Notes: generated by a model from the sequence alone, not told the origin. A DNA stretch of 64,000 bases from Theropithecus gelada (GCF_003255815.1 NC_037689.1:19594769-19658768); one strand, 5' to 3'. Shown: positions 1-11,326, counted from the stretch's first letter. Program-made: numbers and translations.

Positions 1-560
1 TACCATGGGCTGTTATCTTCATCTGGATGTGCTCAGTGCATGAGTTTTCCAGCTACCATATCCTCTTCGTGATCAGTGGCTTCAATCTTAGAGTGGGCTG
101 GCTGGGGCCCCAGTGTACTCTGTCATCATGGAGCAGAGAAGCTGTTTTCTGAAACCATCTGGTTCACCTGGCCATCAGTTGTAACATGCCTACTCCAGTT
201 GACACCTTCGCAGTTAGACTACAAAAAATATAAATTAATGAGACTGAGAAATTACATTTAATCAAAGATATAAATACTGTTGCAATTTAAAGACTGCATT
301 AACATTTCATTACACAGTAAGATCTTAGATATCAGAGAACTTGTTTTAATGAGTTCTGTTCGCTACTAGCTAGTGGAGGAGGCTCCAAAATATTATTAAA
401 TGATAGCAATAATGTTAAAGATATTTGAGCACTTAGAATATACAAAGTGATTTAAGAACTTAGATGAAATCCTTGCTCAGTATCTCGAAGCAAAAATGCC
501 TCTGTTCTGTATATATTTACACTTCCACAAATTCCAATTCCAGTAAGTGAGTATTCATAT
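1..560. other. Unassigned non-coding DNA
   Basis: I see no recognisable repeat, exon or RNA gene here. The sequence is AT-rich and ordinary; its only open frame is short and shows no domain. Confidence 0.5.
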
Positions 561-832
561 ATCCACCCATCCATCCATCCACCCATGCATGCATGTATGC
601 ATCCATCCACTTGCTAAACATCCAATCATCCATTTATCCATCCATCCATCCATCCATCCATCCATCCATCCATCCATCCATCTATCCATCCATCCACCCA
701 TTCGTCCATCATCTGACCATACACCCATGCGTGCATTCATTCATCCATCCATTATCCAAACCATCCATCTATGCATCCATCATCTGACCATCCATCCATC
801 CATCCATCCATCCATCCATCCATCCATCCATG
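561..832. repeat. (ATCC)n / (GGAT)n microsatellite
   Basis: About 270 bases are built from the tetramer ATCC with point changes and a few interruptions near 610-630, 700-740 and 755-788. The two purest blocks are about 630-685 and 788-832. The open frames here (Ser-Ile-His-Pro repeats) are microsatellite translations, not genes. Confidence 0.97.
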
Positions 833-955
833 TAACATGGGCCAGGCACTGTGCTAGACACAGGAGGTGCACAGAGAAGTAAGACATTCTTACACTCAAG
901 AAGTTCAGGGTCTAGTGGAACAACTTTGAATTATGCCTTCAATTCAAACCCAAGT
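833..955 (+). repeat. Ancient L2/MIR-class repeat fragment
   Basis: The sequence follows the familiar mammalian pattern of gccaggcactgtgctagac, then a stretch ending in aagttcagggtctagtgg. The class is ancient and diverged. I am sure it is interspersed repeat DNA, less sure of the family. Confidence 0.55.
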
Positions 956-989
956 AAAATTTGGTTGCATACAAGAAATATATGCTTGA

Positions 990-1286
990 GGCCAGGTGTG
1001 GTGGCTCATACCTGTAATCCCAACAACTTTGGGAGGTCAAGGTGGGAAGATTGCTTGAGCCCAGGAGTTGGAGACCATCTCTACAAAACAAACAAATAAA
1101 CAAAAATTAGCTGAGTGTTGTGGTGCACACCTGTACTACCAGCTACTTGGGAGGCTGAGGTGGGAGGATCACTTGAGCCCGGGAGGTTGAGGCTGCTGTG
1201 AGCCATAATTGTGCCTTGTGCCACTGCACTCCAGCCTGAGTGACAGAGTAAGACGTTGTCTAACAAACAAACAAACAAGCAAAAAA
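990..1286 (+). mobile_element. Alu (old, AluJ/S type), sense
   Basis: This dimeric Alu begins GGCCAGGTGTGGTGGCTCA, has a middle A-rich linker at about 1087-1104, and ends in a (CAAA)n tail. Heavy divergence and TTGAGCCCAGGAGTT in the left arm point to an old subfamily. No intact Pol III promoter is claimed. Confidence 0.95.
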
Positions 1287-1813
1287 GAATTACATGCTTC
1301 AACCTAACACAGTGCTGATACTCCAGTGGATGAGAGAAGCAGATCTTAGAGGAGAAGCAACTCCAGACAAGAAAAGCCACCTGTGTTCCCTGATTTTATC
1401 ACCCCGAATTTCAGCCTTTTCCTCAGCAAGGTTTTTACACTTATTTCCCTGTCTGTGCCTGGACCCCAGGAATTTACTGTTCCTTTTTCTCTTTAGCCCT
1501 ATCGTGTGTGTACAGGTCTTTTTCTTTCCCCTTTGAAAAATGGACAGGCCACCACAAAAGCTAAAGACAAAAAGAAATCCTACTGCATAAACATTTAAAA
1601 ACGCACAAAACTCTCTGTTTATGGAGTAAGAATTCCCTGTCCTAAGAATTCTAATAAGATATCCTGAGCTTCTCAGCACATGGAATTTCTTTCTTCTAAA
1701 ATCATATCACTCTAGGTGCTTTCCAGATGGCCACTGCCTATAGGTGGGCTGCCTGGATTCCTTCCCTTCCAGCTCCCGCTCTTCTTGTTCTTATAGTCTC
1801 TTGGCTTGGCCAC
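1287..1813. other. Unassigned non-coding DNA
   Basis: No repeat or gene was recognised. The antisense 126-codon frame at 1299-1679 runs into the neighbouring Alu tail region and has no recognisable domain. Confidence 0.45.
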
Positions 1814-2232
1814 GTGTATTGGTCAGTTATTGCTGTGTAAAAAGCACCCACAAAATCACAGTAGCACAATCATAGGCATTTATTTTTCTCACACGTGGGG
1901 TGGCTCTGTTAATCTTGACTGGCTCAGCTGGGCTTGACTCTAAGCTTCAAGATGGTTCCAGATTTACTCCATATGTTTCTCATCCCTCTTAGACCAGCAG
2001 GAGAGCTGGCCAATGGCAGGAAGGCAAGCAGAAACAAGTGAGGCCTCTTAAGATCTAAGCTCAGAACTGATATACAGGTTTCTAGCTACATTTCATTGAC
2101 CAAAGCAAGTCATTTGGCCAAGCTCAAAGTCAAGTTAGGGGAAGGAGAATGGACTACCAAGTTGTATGACAGAAGTTGTGGAAGCAGAGAAAGGGGAAGA
2201 ATCAAGCCCAGTAATTTAATTTACCACCAGCA
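1814..2232 (-). mobile_element. Solo LTR, MaLR/MLT1-like, antisense
   Basis: It shows the antisense pattern common to old ERVL-MaLR-type LTRs: a ttgctgtgtaa-type start, then atttatttttctcac, ggctcagctggg, and a ccaaagcaagtcatttggcc block. No internal retroviral sequence is attached, so it is a solo LTR. Subfamily not resolved. Confidence 0.65.
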
Positions 2233-2261
2233 GAAACTGAAAATTTCAAAAATAAATATAC

Positions 2262-2562
2262 AGGTCTAGCACAGTGGCTCACACCTGTAATCCCAGCACT
2301 TTGGGAGGCTGAGGCAGGAGAATTGCTTGAATCCAGGAGTTCAAGACCTGCCTGGGCAACATAGTAAGGCCCCATCTCTACAAAATATCAAAAAATTAGC
2401 TAGGCATGGCGGTGTGCCCCTGTAGTCCCAGCTACTTGGGATGCTGAGGTGGGAGGTTCTCTTGATTCCAGGAGTTTGATGCTGCAGTGAGTTGTGATAG
2501 CACCACTGCGCTCCAGACTGGGTGACAGAGAGATAACCTGCCTCTTAAAAAATAAAATAAAA
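2262..2562 (+). mobile_element. Alu (AluJ type), sense
   Basis: The element is a near full-length dimer with TGTAATCCCAGCACTTTGGG and a degenerate A-rich tail of AAAATAAAATAAAA at 2548-2562. Left-arm features such as TTCAAGACCTGCCTGGGCAA fit the AluJ group. Confidence 0.95.
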
Positions 2563-2602
2563 CGGTATATAGATTTTCTAATCCTCACAACAACTCCAAG
2601 TA

Positions 2603-2949
2603 CAAATGGTCCCCAACTTTCAATGGTTTCACTTAGAGTTTTCTGGCATTACAACAGTGTAAAGTGATACACATTCAGTAGAAACTGTACATCAAGTACT
2701 CATACAACCATTCTGTTTTTCTCTTTTAGTACAGTAGTCAATAAATTACATAAGATATTCAACCCTTTATTGTGTTAGATGATTTTGCCCAACCATAGGC
2801 TAATGTAAGTGCTCTGAGCATAATTAAGGTAGGCTATGCTAAGCTATGATGTTCAGTGAGTTAGGTAGGTTAAATACATTTTCAACTTACAATATTTTTA
2901 ACGATGGGTTTATCAGGATGTAACCCCACTGTAACTTGAGGAGCATCTG
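2603..2949 (+). mobile_element. Tigger-type (TcMar) non-autonomous DNA transposon
   Basis: The termini are imperfect inverted repeats (tccccaacttt... against ...acttgaggagca), and a TA dinucleotide flanks each end (2601-2602, 2950-2951), as expected for Tc1/mariner-class insertion. The internal motif ttagatgattttgcccaac is familiar from a primate Tigger-related MITE, perhaps MER8. It has no coding capacity. Confidence 0.65.
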
Positions 2950-2959
2950 TATAGGTGAT

Positions 2960-4184
2960 TGGTGTGCCCAGTTTTACAAAGCAACCACTGAGAAGTTGAA
3001 GTAACTAAGCGACTTGGCTAATGTTCCCCACATAGCTGTCTTTCCTTGGCACAGCATCGTGGTCCAGGAGTAAGTCCCTTGTCCAGACAGCCTCCTTCCT
3101 GAACACATCCAGATGCCACTTTCTCATTTCAAATGGCCTCACCTACTCCCAGGGCATTTTCTGTTTTCAGTCTGCGAGTTGGCCTGCTTCTGGTCTCATT
3201 TGCATAGCTGAGCTGACTAACATCTGCTGAACCTAAAGAGAGCTTGGCCATCCAGGGCTTGGTTGCTTTGCTGTCTTCTCTCCTACAGAATTTTGTGTAG
3301 CTCCTCCAAGAGGAATGGTTTGCAAAGCTCCAACATTATTATCCATAATGTACAAAGCGCTCAAACGTATATTGATTGACATTAATACAACATGTAGTAA
3401 AATGGAGTGTCATTCTCTCACATGTGTAGAAATGTTCTGGGTATAAATTACCTTTATAACTATCAGGCAAACGCCTGCTAACATTATGGTGGCCTTTTAT
3501 CAGCCTCCAGGCTATGGAGCTTGGAGTCTTCATTTCTATTGGAGGCCCTTTAGTTTTATCTACATGTATTTGTGTAAAATGTTGCCTTTTAAGTTTATTT
3601 TTATTTGTTCATTAGTGAGGAAAAAAACATAGCTTTTAGCATTGGCTTTGGGTTATAAGTGAGAGATTGTCTTGTTACATAAGTGAGGCAGTTCTAAATA
3701 AAACGAGATCTTTACAACAACCAAAAGAGAGGTAGTGCACCTTCCTTTCAAAATACTAGTTTCTATGTACTTGGTCATCGATACATGCATATAATTTAAA
3801 CAGTGAAATCGTTCTATAAGGCTTTTTATGAACAAACAGAAGTCTCTGGCAAACCCATCCCCTTTCCATTTCCTTTGGCTATCTCTTCAGGTATTTATCT
3901 CTTTAACTCTAAAAAACATGCTTATACTGCTACTTCAGGATTTTTCGGTTGTGGGCCTTATCTTTTAATGTCTATTGACTTCCTCTGATGAAATATAAGT
4001 ATTTAGTTCTCTTTCACCACCCTCACCTGTACTCATTGTTCCCTGTCTCACTTTCTCTTAAAATACTTGTATTCTAATGTAGGTTAGATCAATATTCAGC
4101 ATTCACATTATTATGACTATGCAAACAATATTCATAGCTGAGCCATGCAGTACACAGTTCTATTTTCTCACTTTCTCCCTGGGG
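2960..4184. other. Unassigned non-coding DNA, partly AT-rich
   Basis: No repeat or exon was identified. The section 3290-3530 is rich in ATTA-type words (for example around 3335-3350 and 3380-3392) and lacks repeat signatures, so it could be conserved non-coding DNA. This is a weak impression only. Confidence 0.4.
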
Positions 4185-5172
4185 TAGATGATTTGCAAAG
4201 ATGGCTGTAATAATTCCTCCCTGAATGCACACCTCTTTGCAATGTGACTTTGCCGCTCCCCCACCTTTAGGCTGGTTTCTCTGCTTCTTGAATTGGAGCT
4301 CAGCCATGTGAATTGCTTTGGTGATGGGGAATTGTGTTAGTTTCCTGTTGCCGCTATAACAAATTACCACAGACTTAATGGCTTAAAATAATACAGTTTT
4401 ATTCTCTTACAGTTTTGGAGGTTGGAGGTCTGAAATCAATTTTACTGGGCTAAAGCCAAAAGATGGGCTTTTAGAAGTTCCTTTTGGAGGCTCTGAGGGG
4501 AGAATCCATTTCCTTGTCTTTTTCAGATTCTAGTGGCTGCCTGCATTTCTTGACTTGTGGCCCCTTCCTCCATCTTGAAGGTGCACCACTCCAATCTCTG
4601 CTTCCATCATCGCATCACCTTCTCCTCTTACTCTGCCTCCTCCTGTCTCCTTCTTATAAGCACCACTGTGATTACACCCTCCTCTGTTCCCCTGCCACCA
4701 CAATCCAGGATAACCTCTCCATGTTAAGATCCTTATCTTAATAGCATCTGCAAAAATCTCTTTTGCCATATAAGGTCACGTTCACAGGTTCTGGGGATTA
4801 TGTGGACATATTTGGTGGGGGGCATTATTCAGCCTGCCACAGACATTGGCAAATGTGGTGCAGTTTGAAGCCTGAGACCATGATGTGATTGAGTCTGAGC
4901 TATCCTGCTGGCAAGGCCATGTGGAGGAAAACAGATTTCCCAGCCAATAGCCTGGCAACCAACAGAATGTGAGAGAGGCTGTCTTGGACCATCCAACTTC
5001 AAGTGAACCACCAAATGACTGCAGAGGCATAAGTAGGCAAGACCAGCAGAACCACTCAGATGAGCCCAGCCCAAGTTGTTGATCCTCAAAATCATGATCA
5101 CATAAAATGGTGGTTGTTTTCAGTCATTAAAGTTCTGAGTGGATTGTTACACAGAAATAGATCACTGAGACA
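4185..5172 (+). mobile_element. Old solo LTR (MLT1J-like), split by a younger LTR
   Basis: The left part (4185-4332) has gcaatgtgactttgccgctc and a gaattgctttggtgatgg block. The right part (4842-5172) has acattggcaaatgtggtgca, cagcccaagttgttgatcct and a 3' end near gtggattgttacacagaaat. Together they form one sense-oriented LTR interrupted by another LTR at 4333-4841. Confidence 0.65.
4333..4841 (-). mobile_element. Solo MLT1-type LTR, antisense, nested
   Basis: It starts TGTGTTAGTTTCCTGTTGCC, continues with acagttttggaggttggagg and ttcttgacttgtggcccctt, and ends at attcagcctgccaca. This is the reverse complement pattern of MLT1 LTRs. Flanking pentamers ggaat (left) and gacat (right) could be a decayed 5-bp target duplication. 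Confidence 0.8.
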
Positions 5173-5439
5173 TTTTTCTATGTACACTATTGTTAACCTC
5201 CAGATCTTTCCTTGCTGTCTAAATCTCCTCTTAATATAATCAAGCACATACAACATTCTGTTAATTCCATCGTCTTAAAGATATTACTTCTGGAATCTTC
5301 TGGCCTACTCTAATTTGGACTCTTTCCCTCCCTACTCCTATTATGTAACTGTCCTCTCTAATCTTTCCCTTACTATCTTCCTGGGATCCCCTTTTTTAAT
5401 GGGATGTAATAATTCTCTTCCATATTAAATTTCCTGTTT

Positions 5440-7310
5440 CCTAGATCCAATGTCTTCCTCCTTTTTTGGTTTACTCCCTTGTTTTTGTGAAGGAAATCCT
5501 CCATTAGCCTCCTGAGAAAGGCTGCATATAATGTAAATTTTAAGGCACTTCCTGATTGCAAATGTCTTTGGGTTATAAATTGGACTTCCTCATATTAGCA
5601 TATTTATATATTTTCTCTGGATATAGGATGTAGAATTGGAAATCATTTACTCTTACCATTTTGAAGGCATTTCTCCATCATCTTTTAGCTTCCAGTTGCT
5701 GTTGAGAACTCTGATTGAATTCTGATTCTTCAACTTTTTAATGCAACCCACATTTTTTTTTCTCTTTGGAAGCCTTTGGGACCTTCTCTTTGTCCTGGGT
5801 TCTAAACTTTCACAATGGTGTGCCTGTATGTAGAGCCATTTCCATCAGGTCTGATACTTACTTTAGAAATTCATATTTTTCAGTTCTAAGAAATTTTCTT
5901 GAATTCTTTTCTTTGAAGATATCATCTCCTTCATTTCTCTCTTCTTCCGGAAAGGCTATGATTCAGATGTTGGACCCCCCCTGGACTGAGCCTTTAATTT
6001 TCTTATCAATTCGCTCCTAATTTCCATTTCTTTGTCTTTTTTGCTCTGCTTTCTGGAAACTTTCTTCACGTTTATCTTCCAACAGTCCTAATGTCTTTTT
6101 AACTTCTTCTTTTTCAATTCTCAGGAGATTTTCTGCTTTTGTTTTGTTTTGGGGTTTTCCAAAAGTTATTTTAAAATATCATCTTATTCTTGCTTCAGGG
6201 ATGCAAAATTATTTGGTAGAGTGCAGACTCTGAAGCCAGATTGTTTGCTTTTAGATCCAGCCTACAGATTGCATAAATTTAGGTAACTTCTTTAATCTCT
6301 TTAGGCCTCAGTTTTCTCATCTGAAAAATGAAGATAATAATCCTACCTACCTTATAGGGTCATTGAGAAGATTAAATGAATTAATTCATGTAAAGGACTT
6401 AGAACAGTATGTGCATGTAGTAAAAATACTCTATAAATTTCAACTATTATCACCATCTTATTTCTCTGATAATATTAGCAATAGTTTTCTTTTTTCAGGT
6501 TTCTTTTCTCTGCATAGTGTTTGTTTCTACCAAGTTATGTCCTTTTGCTGATTGGCTTTGGCATCTCTTTTTCAAGTTAGAGACTTCCTGCAGGTGTTTG
6601 CTGACCCTTGGCTATCAGTTGATATTTAAGAGTGAGTATCACTATTTTCAGACCTTTATTTTTGGGCTAACTAGAATCCTCAGAATAGGATACTCCAGTT
6701 TCCTTCCTAAGGGGTGGGTATAAGTCTGCCTGCCATCATTCTGGGAGTGAGTGAAGAAGAGCATAGGTATTCCTGATATTTGGCTTGTTAACTTCACTTA
6801 CCTCTTTTTTCAGATGGTACCCACACTTTAACTCTACTGGTAACCTCCTGCCAGAGATCTCCATTTTTATGCTGTTTAGGGACCATGCATCCCATAAGAA
6901 GGACAGTAGCCTGTCAGTGTAAAATTGAGTAGGAAACCTGGAGTATGGTCTTTTAAACAGAATTTTAACCAATTATTTTATCTTCAGCCCCCTGCATTTA
7001 CCTCTACTTCTAGAGGCATCTGGTGTCACTCATTTCTGGGCATTTGGGCTGTTCTATGCTGCATATGAGGTTCTAGGCTCTCCCCAACCTCAGTGCTTGC
7101 TTAATGTTCATTTTCTCAAGTCTGCCGATTAGTTACTACTCTTTCACCTGCTTCACCTGCTTTCCATATTTTAAATTTTTCTTGCTTTGCCACTTTGCCC
7201 ATTTTCTCTGCCTTTGTGGGTTTGTCTTTTTAAACATTCACTTTTTGTTGTTTAGTGATATTTCAAGAGGATGCAGGGATAAATGTGCGTGTTCAATCCA
7301 CCATCTTTAA
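5440..7310 (-). mobile_element. L1/HAL1 remnant with ORF1 region, antisense
   Basis: Read antisense, 5560-6150 resembles the ORF1 region of an old L1 or half-L1 (HAL1), including the RSNI-type segment encoded near 5950-5985. The 6480-7310 part resembles the 5' end of the same element. Frames are broken throughout. A MIR lies at 6211-6440. L1 versus HAL1 is not resolved. Confidence 0.65.
6211..6440 (+). repeat. MIR SINE, sense
   Basis: This is an almost complete MIR: a tRNA-like head with gtgcagactctgaagccaga, the core tcagttttctcatctgaaaa, then attgagaagattaaatgaat and ttagaacagtatgtgcatgt. It sits within or beside the L1/HAL1 remnant. Confidence 0.9.
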
Positions 7311-8236
7311 ACAGAAGTCTCCACTGAACTTTCATTTCAGATGCGAAGGTATACTTAGAACTTCTACCTTGAATAGCTTTAGTCAATTTGCACCTTTGTC
7401 TAATGTTTACCTCCACTAAATTGTAAACCTTTTGCATCCAGAGGTAGTACTAATGGTTCCAAAGGTACTGAGATAGAAGTTAGTGGAAGAAAGGAAGAAA
7501 AGATGCAAAGAAGGAAGGAAGGAAGAAAGGATAGAAGAAAGAAAGTAATGCTGTAAGATCTTGAAGTTGCAAAAATTATGCCAGATAAATAAGACAAACA
7601 GTGATCATTTGATAAATTAGTTGGGCCTCAAGGGGTGCACAGATGCCTTACTTTCTACAACTCTCAGTGGCTAGCACATTAGGAGAGTCAGATATCCCAC
7701 CAAATCCCACTTTTACCTCCTCTATTTCTGATAGTTTGCTGGGAAGCAAATTTCTCCAAAGCCTAGCTTCCTATGGCTATATTAATGTGAAATGTAATAA
7801 TACATAACTGTAAACTAGTTTATGTGATTCCCAAATGAATGAGCAGGGGAAGGTAATTTATTATCAATTTGCATCAAATTTCAGTTAATGTAAAAAATGC
7901 AAAGCTTATTTTAATATACTTATTTCTGGGAAAGGCTTTCCATTAAATAGAGTGTCAAGTGGGGGTAACGATTTGCCTGGGGAAGAGTCTTTATGGTTTT
8001 GATGTCTGGGCTCCCTGGGAGAAATCACAGGCTCGTGGAAGGCTTTTTGGTCAGGCCCTAGGTTCAATGCACAGTAGAGGGTTGAGTTTTATAACTTCCC
8101 TGCTGGCTGGTGAAAACATTGTGATGGATGACGACAATTTGTCCAGTGGTCTCTTCTGGGATGACAGCAAGACAAGGACAAGGACTAACAGAAGGAATCG
8201 GGCATGGGAGGAGGCAGAATGTATAGTCTCGATCTA
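7311..8236. other. Unassigned DNA with a purine-rich (GAAG)n tract
   Basis: A GA-rich low-complexity tract lies at about 7484-7546 with GAAG-type units. The rest (7547-8236) has no repeat or gene that I recognise. Confidence 0.5.
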
Positions 8237-8463
8237 CAGAAGGGGTTAGCAAACCATGGCCCAAGGGTCAAATCCTGCCCACCACCTGCTTTTATAAATA
8301 ACGTTTCATTGGAACATGGCCACACCCGTTCCTTTACTTATTGTCTATGGCTGCTTTCATACTACATTGGGAGAGTCGAGTAGTTGCACCAGATACCATA
8401 TGCCCTGCAAAACTGAAAATACTTACTCTCTGGCCCTTTACACAAAATGTGCAGACTTCCAGT
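8237..8463 (+). mobile_element. hAT-Charlie-type non-autonomous DNA transposon
   Basis: It has the familiar termini ggggttagcaaaccatggcc at the left and tggccctttacacaaaatgt at the right, plus ttgtctatggctgctttcat in the middle. This is a short, non-coding hAT family member common in mammals; exact family name uncertain. Confidence 0.75.
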
Positions 8464-8514
8464 CTACAAAATGACCCTGCACCTATCTGAAAGAGTTTAG
8501 TTACAAGTGACAGA

Positions 8515-9015
8515 GTGTCCCAGTAACCTACTGATTTATAATAAAATACTCCAAAACTTAGTGACTTAAAACAACAATGTTTATTTTTCCACTGAACCTG
8601 AAATTTGAGTGGAGCTCAGTGAGGAAGACTCATCTCTGCTCTGTGTGGCATCAGCTGGAACTGCTCAGCTTGGAGTGGATGATCCACTTTCAAGATGAGT
8701 CACTCAAATGGCTAGCAAGTTGCAGTTGGCTGCCAACTGGGAGCTCAGCCAGGCTAAGGGCCAGGGACCTTAGTTCCTCTCCACGTGGGCCTCTCTACAG
8801 GCAGTTCAGGTTTCCTCACAGCCTGGTGTCTGGGTTCTAAGGGTAGGCGTCCCAAGAGACAGGAAGAAGAAATGACCTGTTCCGTAAGGCCTGGGCCCAT
8901 AAACTGACACAGACCTTCATTATATTCTATTGATCAAGTAGCCATACACCCAGACTCAAGGGAAGGAGGCATAGACCTCCTACCTCTCAATGGAGGAGAG
9001 GTTAAAAAATTGTCA
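8515..9015 (-). mobile_element. Solo MaLR-like LTR, antisense
   Basis: The antisense LTR pattern includes aaaacttagtgacttaaaac, agttcctctccacgtgggcc and ttatattctattgatcaagt. It is diverged, with no internal retroviral genes. Confidence 0.7.
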
Positions 9016-9039
9016 GGGGTCGTCTTTTAAAAAAATGTA

Positions 9040-9108
9040 TAGTGAGCTGAGATTGTGCCACTGCACTCCAGCCTAGGGGACAGAGTGAGACTCCATTTAA
9101 AAAAAACC
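9040..9108 (+). mobile_element. Alu 3' fragment, 5'-truncated
   Basis: Only the last part of a right arm remains, from agtgagctgagattgtgcca to a short A-rich tail. It abuts the 3' end of the antisense L1 at 9112. Confidence 0.9.
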
Positions 9109-9752
9109 CACAAATTTATGATTAATATTATTTTTGATTGACAAATAATTGCATACATTTACGGGGTACAATGTGATATTTGGATATATGTTTACAGCAT
9201 GGGATGATTAAATCAAGCTAGTATATCCATCACCTTGCTTACCTATCATTTTCTGTGGTGAGACACTTGAAATGGATTCTTTATTTTGAAATATATAATA
9301 CATTATTATTGACTATAGTCACTCTGTTGTGCAATAGATCTCAAACCTGATCCCTCCTGGCTATCTGAAACTTTGTACCCTTTGATCAACAATTCCACAT
9401 TCCCTCCCTCCTCACCCTCCCAACCTCCGGTAACCATCAATCTACTCTCTATTTCTATGAGTTCAACTTGATTAGATTCCACTATGAATGAGATCATGCA
9501 GTATTTGTCTTTGTGTGCCTGGCTTATTTCATTTAGCATAATGTCCTCCAAGCTCATCTATGCTGTTGCAAATGACAGGATTTCCCCCTTTTTAAAGGCT
9601 GAATAATATTCTGTTTTGTATACAATTGGGCCTCCATGTCCACGGGTTCCACACCCTTGGATTCAACCAACTGCAGATTGAAATATTTAGAAATGTTTGG
9701 AAAAAGAAATTCCACACAGTTCCAAAAAACAAAACTCAAATTTGCCATGTGC

Positions 9753-9820
9753 TATTAAATTGGTGCAAAAGTAATTGTGGTTTTTGCCATTACCACAATT
9801 ACTTTTGCACCAACTTAATA
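9753..9820 (+). ncRNA. Possible miR-548-type hairpin from MADE1
   Basis: Human MADE1 copies are the known source of the miR-548 family. The left arm and loop here contain aaaagtaattgtggtttttg at 9767-9786, which matches the miR-548 5p type as I remember it. The internal deletion leaves a shorter loop than standard precursors, so processing is doubtful. No sign of expression can be read from sequence. Confidence 0.25.
9755..9818. mobile_element. MADE1 mariner MITE, internally shortened
   Basis: Arms 9753-9780 and 9793-9820 are inverted repeats of 28 bases with one mismatch, around a 12-base loop. TA lies on both sides. MADE1 is normally about 80 bp; this copy is 64 bp, consistent with loss of part of the right half near the centre. 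Confidence 0.92.
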
Positions 9821-10200
9821 TGTTGAATCCACACAAATAAAGTGATGTGTAGGCATTGTGTTATATGTTATAAATAATCTAAAGATGACATAAAGTATAT
9901 AGGGAGATGTGTGTAGGTTATATGCAAATACGATACCATTTTATGTAAGGGACTTGAATATCTGGATTTTTGTATCCATGGGGGTCCTGGAACCAATCCT
10001 TCACAGACGCCAAAGGAGAACTGTACACGTCACATTTTCTTTATCCATTCTTCTGTTCTTGGTGGTGGTGGGTCATGTTTTAAACTGCCATACAGAGTAA
10101 CTATGTAACAGTAGCCTAATCAATACAGACTTTTATTTAATCTTCATGCCAAGAAGCCTGCAACTAGGTGTTTAGAAGGTTGGTCAAGCTATCTGGTGAT

Positions 10201-10498
10201 TTTTTTTTTCTTTTGAGACAGAGTCTTGCTCTGTCACCCAGACTGGAGTGCAGTGGTGCGATCTCGGCTCACTGCAAACTCTGCCTCCTGGGTTCATGCC
10301 ATTCTCTTGCCTCAGGCTCCCAAGTAGCTGGGACTACAGGCGTCTGCCACCACGCCCGGCTAATTTTTTGTATTTCTAGTAGAGACAGGGTTTCACCGTG
10401 TTAACCAGGAGGGTCTCGATCTCTTGACCTCGTGATCTGCCTGCCTCGGCCTCCCAAAGTGCTGTAATTACAGGCCCATGAGCCACCGCGCCTGGCCA
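10201..10498 (-). mobile_element. AluY-type, antisense, with target duplication
   Basis: It is a full dimer starting with an interrupted T-run and ending at cgcgcctggcc. Flanks ctatctggtgattttt (from 10189) and ctatccggtgattttt (from 10499) form a target-site duplication with one mismatch. Words such as tctcgatctcttgacctcgt fit AluY. Confidence 0.96.
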
Positions 10499-10514
10499 CT
10501 ATCCGGTGATTTTT

Positions 10515-11317
10515 ATCAAGGGCTACTCTTCTTCATCCTTCTGCTCTGCAATCTTTAGCATGTTTTTTCAACCTTTAAATCTGTCACCTTATGGATACAA
10601 GACGGCAGTTTTAGCACTAAGCTTTATGTTCCCACATAATAGTGTCCCAAGCAGGCAAGAAGAAAGGGGGTAGAAAAAATTTCTTCTTGAAATGCTTTCT
10701 CTCTTTCTCTATCTTTTTAAAATAGGGTGTGCTATGGTGCCTAGGCTAGTCTTGAACTCCTGGGCTCCAGTGATGCCTCTTGCTCCAGTCTACTGAGTAG
10801 CTGGGATTACAGACATGCGCCACCACATCTGGCTTGAAGTGCTTTCTCTTCTATCAGGAGAAAAAACTCTCTTTCTGAAATGCCCAGCAGACTTCCAATT
10901 ATGACTCCTTATTTGGAATTGGGTCATGGGATCATTTCTTTCCCAATTGCTGGCAAAGAGGATTGGGATTCCCATTGCTGGATTACAGCAATGGTCCTCT
11001 GGGGCTTGGGGAGAGTCCTACCTTTCCTGCTTAGTTGCTGCCTGCAAGCAAAACCAGGCTTCTGTTAGCAAGGAAGAAAGGAAGAGAGGCCGGTGAGCAG
11101 TCAACCAGCAGTATCCGCTGTATTTGGGTATTGCCCAAGTTTTTCTTTCTGGTAACGGAGGTTTTGGAGCAATAGGGCATCAAGGTTGCGGCCAGGGGTC
11201 TGAGAAATGTGGTGGAGCTGTAACCTGCATGCAGAGGCCTTTGCTGACATGGTGGACTTTGAGTTCTGGGACCAACCTTCAGCTAAAGATTGTCCAGGTG
11301 AAAGCCACTTAGGTTGC
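10515..11317. other. Unassigned DNA around an Alu monomer
   Basis: Apart from the Alu-like monomer at 10715-10836, I recognise nothing. Open frames on both strands around 10790-11320 are short and without domains. Confidence 0.45.
10715..10836 (-). mobile_element. Alu monomer (FLAM-like), antisense
   Basis: A single left-type Alu/7SL arm is visible: ctaggctagtcttgaactcc, then tactgagtagctgggattac, ending ccaccacatctggct. No second arm is present. Confidence 0.8.
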
Positions 11318-11326
11318 AAGTTTACA

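Larger units (their letters stand above)
9623..10023 (+). mobile_element. MER2 (Tigger MITE) inserted in L1
   Basis: It starts caattgggcctccatgtcca and ends caaaggagaactg, with TA duplications at 9621-9622 and 10024-10025. Internal words ggttatatgcaaatacgata and tatgtaagggacttgaatat match MER2 as I remember it. A MADE1 copy sits inside at 9755-9818. Confidence 0.9.
9112..10090 (-). mobile_element. L1M 3' region, antisense, split by MER2
   Basis: The 9112-9620 section is the reverse complement of an old L1 3' UTR and ORF2 end, with ggtttccactatgaatg-type and agcataatgtcctccaagct words. It resumes after the MER2 with cacattttctttatccattc at 10028-10047. It contains no usable reading frame. Confidence 0.85.

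Noticed and set aside
561..832. Regularly spaced repeats that could be mistaken for a CRISPR array
   Set aside because: The units are 4 bases with no spacers, and the host is a primate.
547..882. Open frames of Ser-Ile-His-Pro and Trp-Met-Asp-Gly repeats on both strands
   Set aside because: They are translations of the ATCC tetramer in every frame; a 4-base repeat keeps several frames open without coding.
5440..7310. A possible retroviral or retrotransposon gene still able to act
   Set aside because: The L1/HAL1 remnant is antisense, full of stops and split by a MIR.
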